Shown piece by piece: positions 19,301-27,993 of a stretch of DNA of 64,000 bases; position 1 is the first letter of the stretch, and each line of letters begins with the position of its first letter. The position numbers were made by a program, and so were the translations under genes. This DNA is from Lutibacter sp. A64 (GTDB lineage Bacteria > Bacteroidota > Bacteroidia > Flavobacteriales > Flavobacteriaceae), in contig NZ_CP092487.1 of the NCBI RefSeq assembly GCF_022429565.1, positions 2,250,001 to 2,314,000 on the forward strand. Direction: 5' to 3'. The notes beneath the pieces were generated by a model that saw only the letters and a program-made list of their open reading frames with translations, did not search any database and was not told the DNA's origin.

Positions 19301-19590
19301 AAATCTTCAGAAAGTACTACATTAATAGTAGTTTCATTATTGATTACAATTTCTTTGTTTACAAAACCAATATAAGAAAAAACAAGTACCTGTCCTTTCT
19401 CTACATTAGTTATTGTAAAATTTCCATCAAAATCTGTAGAAGCACCATTTGTTGTGTTTTTTACAAGTACAGAAACACCTGGTAAAGGCATTCCATTTGT
19501 GTCAACTACATTTCCTTTTATTTCTTTGTTTTGTGAATATCCTAAGATACTTCCAAAACTGAGAAAAATTAATAATAAAAATGATTTCAT
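16378..19590 (-). CDS. SusC/RagA-type TonB-dependent oligosaccharide transporter (laminarin locus)
   Basis: A 1070-residue outer membrane receptor. After the signal peptide (ending GYSQ) comes a carboxypeptidase-D-like beta-sandwich (about 22-98) with the GASTDFDGNFTI motif, a TonB box region LDEVVVVGYG (about 101-110), the plug with VSITRNDGQPGAGTKVTIRG and YGSRAANGVVLVTT, and a 22-strand barrel ending in a C-terminal Phe (MFGLSLDF). It imports beta-glucan oligosaccharides captured by its SusD. It is the first structural gene of the operon and has a 797-bp gene-free region upstream that must hold its promoter. Confidence 0.95.
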   Translation of the reverse strand: MKSFLLLIFLSFGSILGYSQNKEIKGNVVDTNGMPLPGVSVLVKNTTNGASTDFDGNFTITNVEKGQVLVFSYIGFVNKEIVINNETTINVVLSEDLQSLDEVVVVGYGVQKKTLITGAGVNVKGEDIASLNTGTAMEALQGTTAGVSITRNDGQPGAGTKVTIRGLGTIGNSNPLYIVDGVAVGDIDYLNSSDIQSIDVLKDAASAAIYGSRAANGVVLVTTIKGRKGSPAKISYDTYYGIQNTYKNLDPLNAQEYMYIMDEGRVNDGLEPNDWEAILKNNAWLNSNYPGLGTQYGEEIWNDLENGWEGTNWVDEMTKEDAIIQSHAINITGGTDNMTYSLGASYLDQEGVIGGDIIDAGFERFTTRLNTEMVLKKNDEHNIITIGENFTYTNTKNRAVATGNIYYNDLHNALVHNPLQPAYWQQSIDSNIDPFGFSPSLDGLANDQTNPLAVMYYRSNYNYSKSNKIIGNVYLEIEPIKDLKIRTSYGIDSWFGHSRSMNPTYGLGLLYEDKIDGASQSQYLGSNWTWTTTASYDRQFGDHKLNVLVGTELYKNQLNTEVGGSRSNLLFPGDPNYAYINNTESPSSINEINTWGADWAAGGGGLLSYIARAQYDYKEKYLFSATVRADGSSNFAEGNRWGTFPSVSAGWVLTSEDFMEDKVDALDFAKLRVSWGQNGNQSIPNFIYSSQIAYVFPGYFFGDTKPVSGVTSYPERVTNPDVKWETSEQLNIGFDTEFFDSRLGVTFDWYKKTTKDWLLESPILGTSGANPPFVNGGDVENTGIELVLNWKENLGDFNYGVTLTGAHNKNEVTRIANSDGIIQGSSSVLSQGTAAVSRVEVGQPIGFFYGYTTDGILQNQDEVDAYVTPSGDPYFADQRPGDVRFVDLNQDGVIDEGDKTYIGNPNPDFEMGLQLNASYKKVYANVTFSGKFGMQVMQSYRSFADRFDQNYTSDIFDRWHGEGTSNTLPRLSSTSNRNTNLISDIFIHDADYLRINNLTVGYEFGDMFEDYAAITNLKVYAAISNLYTFTKYDGMDPEVRFGHDSDWASGIDLGLYPQSRTVMFGLSLDF

Positions 19591-19756
19591 ATATATTGAT
19601 AATTAAGTTTACATAAAACTACACTTAATTTCATTTCATTTTTAAAAAGCCACCTATACAAAAAACATACATATAGCCAGCAACACAGCATTAATATACT
19701 ATAGTTTACGATTAAAATAGAACTATTATTATTGGTTTTATAAGGGTCTAAGAGGA

Positions 19757-19791
19757 TTTAACGTTAAAATAAAAAGTCTTAAAAAAACGTT
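19757..19791. promoter_or_regulatory. AACGTT inverted repeat upstream of the laminarin susC, candidate operator
   Basis: The perfect 12-bp palindrome TTTAACGTTAAA (19757-19768) is followed 26 bp on, centre to centre, by a second AACGTT (19786-19791). The outer flanks mirror each other: GGATTT precedes the first and AAATCC follows the second, so the whole element has twofold symmetry. It lies about 165-200 bp upstream of the susC start. Binding by the adjacent LuxR-type regulator is a guess. Confidence 0.4.
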
Positions 19792-20147
19792 AATAAATCC
19801 TAACTAAAACCTTGTAGTTAGCATAATGTTGTGGTAATGTTGAGGTAAATTTTAAAACTGTAGCGTAATTTATAGTCTTAAAATTTAGGCTACAATATAT
19901 ATATTCATCAGATTTGACTTATTAATGTAAAAATTTTACAATTATTTATAAAAATAATAACTTCATTTTAGCAATAATTAAATTAAAAATACTTTCACTA
20001 ATAACTTATAGAGCTTTAAAAAAATATCTACCTTAAAAATTAGCTTCTTATTTTAAGTTGTACAAAAATAGATTCCTTACTTTTTATAGGTTGATTAAAT
20101 CTATACTTGCAATAGAAATACATAAAAAAAGAATTAACTAAGTTATA

Positions 20148-20174
20148 TTAGACTAATGTAAAAAATTAGTCTAA
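20148..20174 (-). repeat. Hairpin downstream of the LuxR-type regulator
   Basis: A perfect 10-bp inverted repeat, TTAGACTAAT (20148-20157) and ATTAGTCTAA (20165-20174), with a 7-nt loop. No T run follows directly on the minus strand (one appears about 20 nt later). It may be the transcript end of the regulator gene or a regulator site ahead of susC. Confidence 0.45.
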
Positions 20175-20387
20175 AACTATTAAAAAAGCTAAAACCCTTC
20201 ATTTTAAAATAAATAACTAAGCAAATACCAAAGCGTTATACGGTTACTAACACTTATGGAAGCTTGATTTTAAAAGTTTATAGATTTTAACATCCCTAAA
20301 TAATAAAAGAATAATTAATTATAGTAACTCTAAGAATGGTAAACAAAGATTATATTGATAAAAACGCTGTTTTTAAAGGCTTTTGCT

Positions 20388-23201
20388 TTAAACCTCTAAA
20401 ATATATTCAACAAGGCTTTTTTCGTGCGCTAATTCCATTTTTTTTCGTAATCTATAGCGCTTAATTTCAACACTTCTAGCTGATATATTCAATAGAGGTG
20501 CTATTTCTTTTGAAGATAAATTTAAACGCAAGTATGCACACAACCGCAAATCGTTTGGTGTAAGATTTGGGTGCAATTCTTTAATCTTTTTCAAAAAATC
20601 ACTATCTGCATTATTAAATGCTTCTTGAAACAACTTCCAATCGCTAGTATTGGATAGGTTTTTATTGATAATTTTTATAACCGGCTTAATTTTTTCTTTA
20701 TCCTTAATAGTAGAAAGCTCTCCTTTAATGGTATTTAGTATTTCATTCTTTTTTACGATACTCATTGTAGAAGCGGATAATTCTCTTGTTTTACTATCAA
20801 TTTCATGTTGAAGTTTTTCATTTTTCAATTTCATAATTTCCTTTTCACTTTTTAATTGCGACAAAGAAAATTCTCGTTGTTTTTGGTCTATTAATTTCTT
20901 TTTTTGTTTTGAATAGTGACGTTTATACAAGCTATGAACTAACAGTAGTAACGCTACAAATAAAAATGAATAAATAACAATTGATTGATTAGATAAATAC
21001 CAAGGTCTATCAATAACAAAAGAATAAGTAGCTGTATTAGTAGATAATGTATTTCCTATTTGAGCTCTAACATTAAATGTATAGCTTCTTCCATAAGGTA
21101 AGTTTTCAAAAGATGCTTCAGAATCTGTTGACCAATTACTCCACTTATCATAATAACCTTCTAATTGATATTGATACGTAACTTGATTGAACTTATTAAA
21201 TTCAGGAACGCTAAACGTAAAATTTAAATTATTTTCTTTCGAACTAAACTCTACTTCTCCATTTAAAGGAACAAATTGTTTAGTATCATCTAACGCCTTT
21301 TTTTCTATTGAATTTATTGATATTTTAAAATTAGTTGTGTTAATTTTGCTTTTATCTAGTATTAAATAGCCACGTGAAGTCCCGAATAGATATAATTCTT
21401 CTTTTAAATTAATTACGCTTTCAAAACCTGTTAAATTCCCTCTTAAAGAAGCTGGAACATATATTTTAGTACTTTGTAAAGTACTATTTAATTTACCGGG
21501 CGAAAAATAAATAATACTTTTATCTGTAAACCCCCACAATGTATTTGTTTTAGACTCTAAAACTAATTTACCTGAAATAAATTCATCATCTTTTAGGAAC
21601 TTTTCTGATAGAATTTCATCTTTTTTAAACAAATCCTCTTTATAATTATATTTAAAAATACCTTGATGCGAGGTGTATAATAAATCTCCATTATATTCTG
21701 ATATTGCTGCTTTTAAAGCTTTGGGGGCACTCTCTAAAATTTTAAAACTATTAACTTGTGTAAAATCGTCATTTATATCTAACTTAAAAAGTCCTTTATA
21801 TTCGTGAAAAACTAAAATACTACCATCATTGGTAAAATCGAAAAAACGAGTTGTCGGATCAAAACCAACTATTTTATTTCTTAGTTTCCAAGTATCATTA
21901 ACTTTTTCAATAATATTTAAACCATAGTAATACCCTTGAATTAGTTTATCCTCATGACCTTTAATTGATTTAATCGCCATAGTTCCCATAGCGCCAGGAA
22001 TAAGATCTGCTTTATCTCCTTCAACTATAAAAGTTCCTTTATTATGCCCACAAAATAAGGTATTATCATGTACCTTAAAACACCATACTTGACCATCAGT
22101 ATCCGTAATAAATTTAAAATCATTATTTGAACCTATTTCTTTATAAAATAACCCCTGATTAGTACCTAAGTATAATTTATTATTAAAAATAACCGAAGTA
22201 TAAACAGATCCGAGTTTTCCACCAAAATCATTATAAACTGAAAAAGGAGAATTCATGTTAACAACACTAACACCGTTATCTAAACCCAACCATAAATTAT
22301 TATCTACGTCTTCAAACATAGATAAAACAGTATTATTATTCAATCCCTCTTCTTGGTCTATTTGCAGTAAAACATTTCCTTTTTTATCTAATTCAAAAAT
22401 TCCGTTTGAAATAGTTCCTAAAACTAAATTACCATTTGCTAGTTGCAAACTACTATAAACACTTAAATCTGTAATTTTTGGATTAGTTGTTACATTCCAC
22501 TGATGTACATTGTTATCTTTATCCAAATAATAAAACCCTTTTGTTTGAGTTAAATATAAAACTTTATCATCTAGTTCAAAAGCATCAACTAAAATATTCT
22601 CTTTAAACACATTATCTTCAGAAACTAAAACAGGCTCTCCACTTTCAATTCTAAAAACCCCTTCATTTAATTTTTGAAAATAGATACTTTCGTCTATTTT
22701 AAAAGCTTTTGGAAGTCGATTTTCAGAATCAATAATTCTAAATGATTTATCAACTGTATTGTAAATATAAATTCGATTTAAAGATTGAAATAAAATCCAT
22801 TTATCAAAATCTATAATACTCCAAAAATCTTCTTCTATTAAAGATTCTTTTAATTTTGCGCTTAATGATGTATATTCTAAATTACCATATATGTTTTTTT
22901 CCCAAAACCCAAATTCCATATAGGCTCCAGTATAAATTTTATCTCCAATAGCATTTACCGAACGTAATATTGTGTTATTTGGCGATGAATACAATCTCCA
23001 TTTAGCTCCATTAAATTCTAATAAACCACTATTATTAGCTAAATAAATGTATTTATCTTCCGATTGAGAAATAGACCAGTTCTGGTTTTCAGCACCATAT
23101 ACTTCTGAAGCATAATTTTTAATAGGTGGTAACTCTTGACCAACTATATAAAAAGAAGTTAAAAATAATAGAAAATTTAAAAATTGCTTTATTATACCCA
23201 T
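20388..23201 (-). CDS. Membrane-spanning sensor/regulator: beta-propeller, Y_Y_Y domain, LuxR-type HTH
   Basis: A 937-residue one-component regulator. A signal/anchor at residues 3-20 is followed by two-component-regulator propeller repeats (such as LWLGLDNGVSVVN) over about 30-640. A Y_Y_Y domain follows (about 650-735, with YQYQLEGYYDKWSNW), then one transmembrane helix (about 738-760), a long lysine/glutamate-rich coiled coil (about 765-860), and a C-terminal LuxR-type helix-turn-helix (LRLCAYLRLNLSSKEIAPLLNISARSVEIKRYRLRKK, split over residues about 877-915). There is no kinase or receiver domain, so a periplasmic sugar signal must pass directly to DNA binding, as in SusR. It is encoded directly upstream of susC and points the same way. 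Confidence 0.88.
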   Translation of the reverse strand: MGIIKQFLNFLLFLTSFYIVGQELPPIKNYASEVYGAENQNWSISQSEDKYIYLANNSGLLEFNGAKWRLYSSPNNTILRSVNAIGDKIYTGAYMEFGFWEKNIYGNLEYTSLSAKLKESLIEEDFWSIIDFDKWILFQSLNRIYIYNTVDKSFRIIDSENRLPKAFKIDESIYFQKLNEGVFRIESGEPVLVSEDNVFKENILVDAFELDDKVLYLTQTKGFYYLDKDNNVHQWNVTTNPKITDLSVYSSLQLANGNLVLGTISNGIFELDKKGNVLLQIDQEEGLNNNTVLSMFEDVDNNLWLGLDNGVSVVNMNSPFSVYNDFGGKLGSVYTSVIFNNKLYLGTNQGLFYKEIGSNNDFKFITDTDGQVWCFKVHDNTLFCGHNKGTFIVEGDKADLIPGAMGTMAIKSIKGHEDKLIQGYYYGLNIIEKVNDTWKLRNKIVGFDPTTRFFDFTNDGSILVFHEYKGLFKLDINDDFTQVNSFKILESAPKALKAAISEYNGDLLYTSHQGIFKYNYKEDLFKKDEILSEKFLKDDEFISGKLVLESKTNTLWGFTDKSIIYFSPGKLNSTLQSTKIYVPASLRGNLTGFESVINLKEELYLFGTSRGYLILDKSKINTTNFKISINSIEKKALDDTKQFVPLNGEVEFSSKENNLNFTFSVPEFNKFNQVTYQYQLEGYYDKWSNWSTDSEASFENLPYGRSYTFNVRAQIGNTLSTNTATYSFVIDRPWYLSNQSIVIYSFLFVALLLLVHSLYKRHYSKQKKKLIDQKQREFSLSQLKSEKEIMKLKNEKLQHEIDSKTRELSASTMSIVKKNEILNTIKGELSTIKDKEKIKPVIKIINKNLSNTSDWKLFQEAFNNADSDFLKKIKELHPNLTPNDLRLCAYLRLNLSSKEIAPLLNISARSVEIKRYRLRKKMELAHEKSLVEYILEV

Positions 23202-23339
23202 AAAAAAACTACTAAAAAACTGTTATTACAATATTACAATTTTTAAGCTATTTATTATAATATTACAGCCTTTTCTAATACATACAAACAATTATATGAT
23301 ACTAAAAATTAAGAAAATTCAACAAAAAATGAATACCGT

Positions 23340-25622
23340 TTAATGCTTTACTACTTTAAAAATATAATCTTTATCTAAATGTACTTTAACAAAGTAAATT
23401 CCTCTAGGTTTATGTGTTAAATCTAACTGTACTTTAGAATTTATTACATTGTATATTTTTGATAACACCAACTTAGAAACTGTATTAAACACGCTAATTT
23501 CAACCGTTTTATGGTTTGTTTCTATTGGAATTGAAAATAAGCCCATAGAAGGATTCGGATACACGTTTAAGCTATTAAATAATTCTATATTTTTAGAATA
23601 TACTCCTTCACATTCAATCTCTGTTTTTACCTCTACTAAATCTCCATGATTTACTTCAAGATTAAAATCATTATCAAAGGTTTTAAATTGTAAACTTCCA
23701 TTCACAATAACTTTATAAGGCAACGTTCCTTTGGAAATATTTACAAATAATTGTTTATTAGTTAAAGTAGATTTCCCAGATATAGTAGTTGCCTCAGGTA
23801 TTACCACAGTATAACAATATGGAGACGTTACGCCAATTACTTCTATGCAAAAACTATACGTTCCTGGAGTAAGATTTTCCAAGGTTTTTTCTGAAGTAAA
23901 ACTAAAAGTCTCATTATAATAAGTTAACGTATAATCTTGATCTTTAACAGCTGTTATAACTAATTTTCCATTATTTTTACCAGAACAAGTTTCACCTAGT
24001 ACTTCAATTTTAAAATTATTAGATTCTAAAAGTGCGCAGCCATTTGCATCTACTGAGGTTCCTATACTAGTATTTGGACATTTATCATTACTATTTAAAA
24101 CACCATCATCATCGTCATCAGCCACAGAAGTTGAAATTCCAAAAACTCTAAATTCTAATAGACTTATCCAATCACCTGTATAATTTTCGGAACCTGTAAC
24201 AGTAATTTTAACAAAGCGTGCTTCTATTACTGAAAAAATATTAATATTTGGATTTAATTCAGTGGCCGGAGAAGTATTTTCAGACCTATCTACTATTTGA
24301 GTAAAAGGACCATTTTCAGATGTTGCTACAGCAATTGTATATTTATAATCTCTATCCGTATAAGCTACTAACTCAGTTCTTTCTATAGCATAAATTTCAC
24401 CTAAATCTACGGTTGCTGCTTGTGGGTATCCTGAAACCGACCATCTTGTAGCTATTAAACCGTCAACAAGATTTGACACTACATTTTCACCATCTGAAGT
24501 TCCCGTACCAATAATTGGTTTATTTAATGCCAAATTAGAACCTACAGCTGATTCCATGACATTTATTGTACTTGAATTAATAAAACCACCTTCACTTGTA
24601 GTTACTGTTATTATTGCACTACCTTTTGAAACAGCAGTTACCAAACCATTTACATCAACAGTAGCAACAGCACTATTACTAGTACTATAATTAACTTCAG
24701 AATTTACAATTCCTTCAGGACTAACCGATGCAGATAATTGATATGTATTACCAACTAAAAGATCTTTATATTCAGGTGATAAAGTAACTCCTGAAACAGC
24801 AACATCTCCATGTTTTACAAAAAAATCATATACTAAAACTTCTCCATAATTTTCTGGATTATCAGTATCAGAGCCTTCTTCAACTGCATTACTCTGGGTG
24901 TAATTACCAACCTTAAAATAAGATTGATCATAATTTAAATCCATCACATAATCATTACCATCAACTTTCACTAAATATTGATCTACATTTCCATTATTAT
25001 AGGCATTCAAAAGATTTCCATCTTCAGAATAATAACAATAATGTTTTCCGTTAATTACATTAAAAATTACTTCATGTACAGTACCTAGTGTATAATTTGT
25101 AGAAATAGTAACATTATCTCTTAATTTACCACCATTAAAAGATAAAAAAAGATGTGTTCCTTCTAGTCTTAACACCATAGAATCGTCTATACCATCTTCT
25201 TTATTTCCATGTATTTGTGTAGCTACTAATTTGCGTTTATTAATTGGTAAATGTGTAATTGCTTGTTTTACATATATTAAATGAGAGCCCTCTGTAGTCC
25301 AATAAACATCTACACTACCATCCGGTTCTCTTTCTCTTAGTTCTGAACGTATATTATCCGATTTTGGTGTAGTACCATTATCACTTCTTATAGGTGTTCT
25401 AAAAACTATTGCATCACCAGCGTCATTTACATAAAAAAACTCATTATTAGCTTCGCCACAGAGTGTTTTATCTTCTTCTCCCGTGGGATATGTAATTTTC
25501 CATTGCTTACAATTATCCATTAAATCTGAAGGCACTTTTTGAGCCATTATTGGAATTGTAAACACTATTGCTATAACACAAAAGAAAGTAGTTAATATTT
25601 TATTTTGTAACCATTTTTTCAT
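23340..25622 (-). CDS. Multidomain PL7 alginate lyase exported by type IX secretion
   Basis: A 760-residue secreted lyase. After the signal peptide (about 1-28) a PL7 jelly roll spans about 30-272 with all three family motifs: RSELRE (92-97, catalytic Arg), QIH (136-138, catalytic Gln and His) and YFKVGNYTQ (235-243, Tyr241; Val replaces the usual Ala). Then come a BIG2-type Ig domain (about 275-352), an F5/8-type C domain like CBM32 (about 365-497), a short thrombospondin-type-3 calcium repeat (DDDDDGVLNSNDKCPN, about 500-516) and a C-terminal type IX sorting domain (about 690-760, NVYPNPSMGLF to FKVVKH). It likely attacks alginate away from the cell or on its surface. It is the last gene of the MFS-to-lyase operon. 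Confidence 0.92.
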   Translation of the reverse strand: MKKWLQNKILTTFFCVIAIVFTIPIMAQKVPSDLMDNCKQWKITYPTGEEDKTLCGEANNEFFYVNDAGDAIVFRTPIRSDNGTTPKSDNIRSELREREPDGSVDVYWTTEGSHLIYVKQAITHLPINKRKLVATQIHGNKEDGIDDSMVLRLEGTHLFLSFNGGKLRDNVTISTNYTLGTVHEVIFNVINGKHYCYYSEDGNLLNAYNNGNVDQYLVKVDGNDYVMDLNYDQSYFKVGNYTQSNAVEEGSDTDNPENYGEVLVYDFFVKHGDVAVSGVTLSPEYKDLLVGNTYQLSASVSPEGIVNSEVNYSTSNSAVATVDVNGLVTAVSKGSAIITVTTSEGGFINSSTINVMESAVGSNLALNKPIIGTGTSDGENVVSNLVDGLIATRWSVSGYPQAATVDLGEIYAIERTELVAYTDRDYKYTIAVATSENGPFTQIVDRSENTSPATELNPNINIFSVIEARFVKITVTGSENYTGDWISLLEFRVFGISTSVADDDDDGVLNSNDKCPNTSIGTSVDANGCALLESNNFKIEVLGETCSGKNNGKLVITAVKDQDYTLTYYNETFSFTSEKTLENLTPGTYSFCIEVIGVTSPYCYTVVIPEATTISGKSTLTNKQLFVNISKGTLPYKVIVNGSLQFKTFDNDFNLEVNHGDLVEVKTEIECEGVYSKNIELFNSLNVYPNPSMGLFSIPIETNHKTVEISVFNTVSKLVLSKIYNVINSKVQLDLTHKPRGIYFVKVHLDKDYIFKVVKH

Positions 25623-25695
25623 ATTTAACTTTTCAAAGTTTTAAACTAATAAAACATTTAACTCTATTGTAATAAATAAAAATTGAGAATTTTAT

Positions 25696-27945
25696 TTAAA
25701 AATTATTTTTTATACTGGAAAGGCTCAATAATTCTCCTGAATCTAATTCTTTTTCAGCTTTCCAATTTTCAGATTCAACCTTAATTGGCTTATCACCAAT
25801 ATTCTGCAAGGTTACTCCATTTTTTGTAGAAATAATTACATCTGCTTTTGTATTAAATTCAATTGAAATTGTTTCATTTTTTATTTTTGAAGTTTCAAAT
25901 AAAATAACGGTAGTTGTATTGGATATAATTGTACTTGCATCTGATTTAAACAATTTTTGATTGTTAATTTTCCAAGTACCTAATTTTAAATTTTCATCAG
26001 TTTCATCTAACCTATTTTCGTAACCTTTGTATGGAAAAAGTGCCGTTATAAAACTAAAATTAGTATTCGCATTTTTAGTTACTACCGACCACTGTTTACC
26101 TCTAGCTCCATCAGTATTTATTGTATCTACTTTATTTAATTGATAAATATCTAAGCCAGTAGCATCATCAAACGTTGCTCTTAACAAATTTGGTGCATTT
26201 TCAAGCGAATAATGCCCTTGCCAAACTTGTTTATACGCATGTGATTTTTGAGAAATAAAATTATCTTTTACAATCCAAAAATTATTTTTTATGTTGATTA
26301 CCTGACGAGAATAACTTACTCCAACATTTTTAAAACCATCGTGTGACCCAACAAACACATCATAATCTTTATTTGTTTTCCAAGAAATAGTTTTAGGGTT
26401 AGGAAGTTCTAAAAATTTACCAAAACCACTTCCTCCTTTGTTTGATGTATACTGTTTTCCTTGTAATTCATCATCAACCAAAGCAACATTTTTTACTATC
26501 GAATTTTTAAAAAATCCGTAATCTTTTAACGAATAGCGCACTTGATAGTTTGGTAAAACAACGTTACCATTTGCCATAGCCTGAACACCCAACATATCTC
26601 CATGCTGATGGTCTGGCTTAAATGCATCTAAACCTGCTGAAATAATTAACATATTAGCATTAGCATTCCAACCATCTCTAGAAATATAATATCCTGTTGT
26701 TGGAAAAGAAACTGAACCCATAACTGGTGTTTCTTTTTGTATTGAATTTAAAGCTTCTAATTGTTTTTTATTTAAAAACCAATACATATTACTTGCAACA
26801 TAATTATTTGCAAAATAGCCTAAAGAAGGATCTTTAAACAGTAAATATCCTAAAGTTAATACGCCAGAAATATCATTTTTTTCTGCCCAAGGATTATCTG
26901 TATCATCTTGTAAAACAGGAGCTGACTTATCTGGATATGCAATTTTAGTTAATGTTGTAAACAAAGATTTTAATTTTTTCTCCCAAAAATCGCCAACTTT
27001 AATATTACTTAATTTGGCTAACTGGTATACATAATAATAATTGCCAATATCACTCATATGATAATGTACAGAACGTTCAAATTGAAATCCATCATCATTA
27101 ATTTCTTTAGATAAATGTTCTTCTAATAATTGCATCGCATGATTATACCAAAGATCGGTACCTTCAAAATCTCTTAATAAAATTGAAATCATAACCAATG
27201 CCGACAAACCTCTAGTTTGATGGTTACCTGATTTAAATTTTGTATTACTAGCATATAAATGCGCTCCGTGTTGCAATAAGGTTGCAACTGTTATTAATTG
27301 ATCTTCATCGGTATAACTTTCTTCACCTAAAAACATATTGTAAATTTGCAACCAATTTAAAACACGATAACCAGATCTAAATGCTTCATAGACACCATTT
27401 CCACCTTCAATTTTTTCATATTTACCTTGACTTAAAGCTATATTTAAAGATTTTAATTGATTGGTGAAATAAGAAATATACTTTGGATTTTTATTTTGAT
27501 AGTAGTAATAATACGCAATATCAACCATTTTATGCTGACGTGCTAAATGACGTAACGCATAAGCATTTACAGGCTCACCGTTTAAATAATTAAAAGGTAG
27601 TTTCCACTGTGTAACTGCTGAATATTTTAAACTATGATCTAAAGCTCGTTCTGTATGACTTGCTTCAATATTAGGGTAGGTTTTGTTGTATTTTTGAAAC
27701 CTTTCATCTACATTTTTCCAATTAAAGAAATAACGTTCAGAAAATTTATTTCTTAAATAATCCGCTAATTTAGCTTCAGAAATTATATTATTTTCATTTA
27801 ATTGTGCTTTAACTTCTTCTGTTAAATAATTTGAAAGTTTAGAATTTTCAATAATTTTAGTTGTAGGGATTTGTTGTGCATTCCCCACTAAAGTAAAAAA
27901 CAAATAAATACAAAAAATTAATCTATTAAATTTCATTTTTCCCAT
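25696..27945 (-). CDS. Heparinase II/III-fold polysaccharide lyase, probable alginate lyase (PL39- or PL17-like)
   Basis: A 749-residue protein with a cleavable signal (ending GNAQ). The N-terminal half is an (alpha/alpha) toroid with WKLPFNYLNGEPVNAYALRH, FKSGNHQTRGLSALVM (the Asn-His pair of the heparinase fold) and FERSVHYHMSDIGNYYYVY (candidate His/Tyr catalytic residues). The C-terminal half is the heparinase II/III beta-sandwich with PDHQHGDMLGVQAMANG. It does not look like the second lyase of this fold at 52877, lacking that protein's HPSLILTK start, and seems to belong to a different family. PL39, an alginate lyase family, is my preferred reading. It sits between the PL6 and PL7 genes, 48 bp from PL6. 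The alginate substrate is inferred from context. Confidence 0.72.
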   Translation of the reverse strand: MGKMKFNRLIFCIYLFFTLVGNAQQIPTTKIIENSKLSNYLTEEVKAQLNENNIISEAKLADYLRNKFSERYFFNWKNVDERFQKYNKTYPNIEASHTERALDHSLKYSAVTQWKLPFNYLNGEPVNAYALRHLARQHKMVDIAYYYYYQNKNPKYISYFTNQLKSLNIALSQGKYEKIEGGNGVYEAFRSGYRVLNWLQIYNMFLGEESYTDEDQLITVATLLQHGAHLYASNTKFKSGNHQTRGLSALVMISILLRDFEGTDLWYNHAMQLLEEHLSKEINDDGFQFERSVHYHMSDIGNYYYVYQLAKLSNIKVGDFWEKKLKSLFTTLTKIAYPDKSAPVLQDDTDNPWAEKNDISGVLTLGYLLFKDPSLGYFANNYVASNMYWFLNKKQLEALNSIQKETPVMGSVSFPTTGYYISRDGWNANANMLIISAGLDAFKPDHQHGDMLGVQAMANGNVVLPNYQVRYSLKDYGFFKNSIVKNVALVDDELQGKQYTSNKGGSGFGKFLELPNPKTISWKTNKDYDVFVGSHDGFKNVGVSYSRQVINIKNNFWIVKDNFISQKSHAYKQVWQGHYSLENAPNLLRATFDDATGLDIYQLNKVDTINTDGARGKQWSVVTKNANTNFSFITALFPYKGYENRLDETDENLKLGTWKINNQKLFKSDASTIISNTTTVILFETSKIKNETISIEFNTKADVIISTKNGVTLQNIGDKPIKVESENWKAEKELDSGELLSLSSIKNNF

Positions 27946-27993
27946 TTATTTGTTTTTTAGATTTTTATAAATCAACGTACTAGCTCACACCAG

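Larger units (their letters stand above)
19591..20387. other. Gene-free control region upstream of the laminarin susC
   Basis: Nearly 800 bp between the end of the regulator gene and susC, with no convincing reading frame. It contains the AACGTT inverted repeat at 19757-19791 and a hairpin at 20148-20174. The only match to a TAnnTTTG box on the minus strand is TATTTTTG at 20070-20063, and it has no matching upstream TTG at the right spacing, so the promoter is not located with confidence. Confidence 0.6.

Noticed and set aside
20063..20070. TATTTTTG as the laminarin susC -7 box
   Set aside because: No TTG or TTTG lies at suitable spacing upstream, and it would give a leader of nearly 470 nt.
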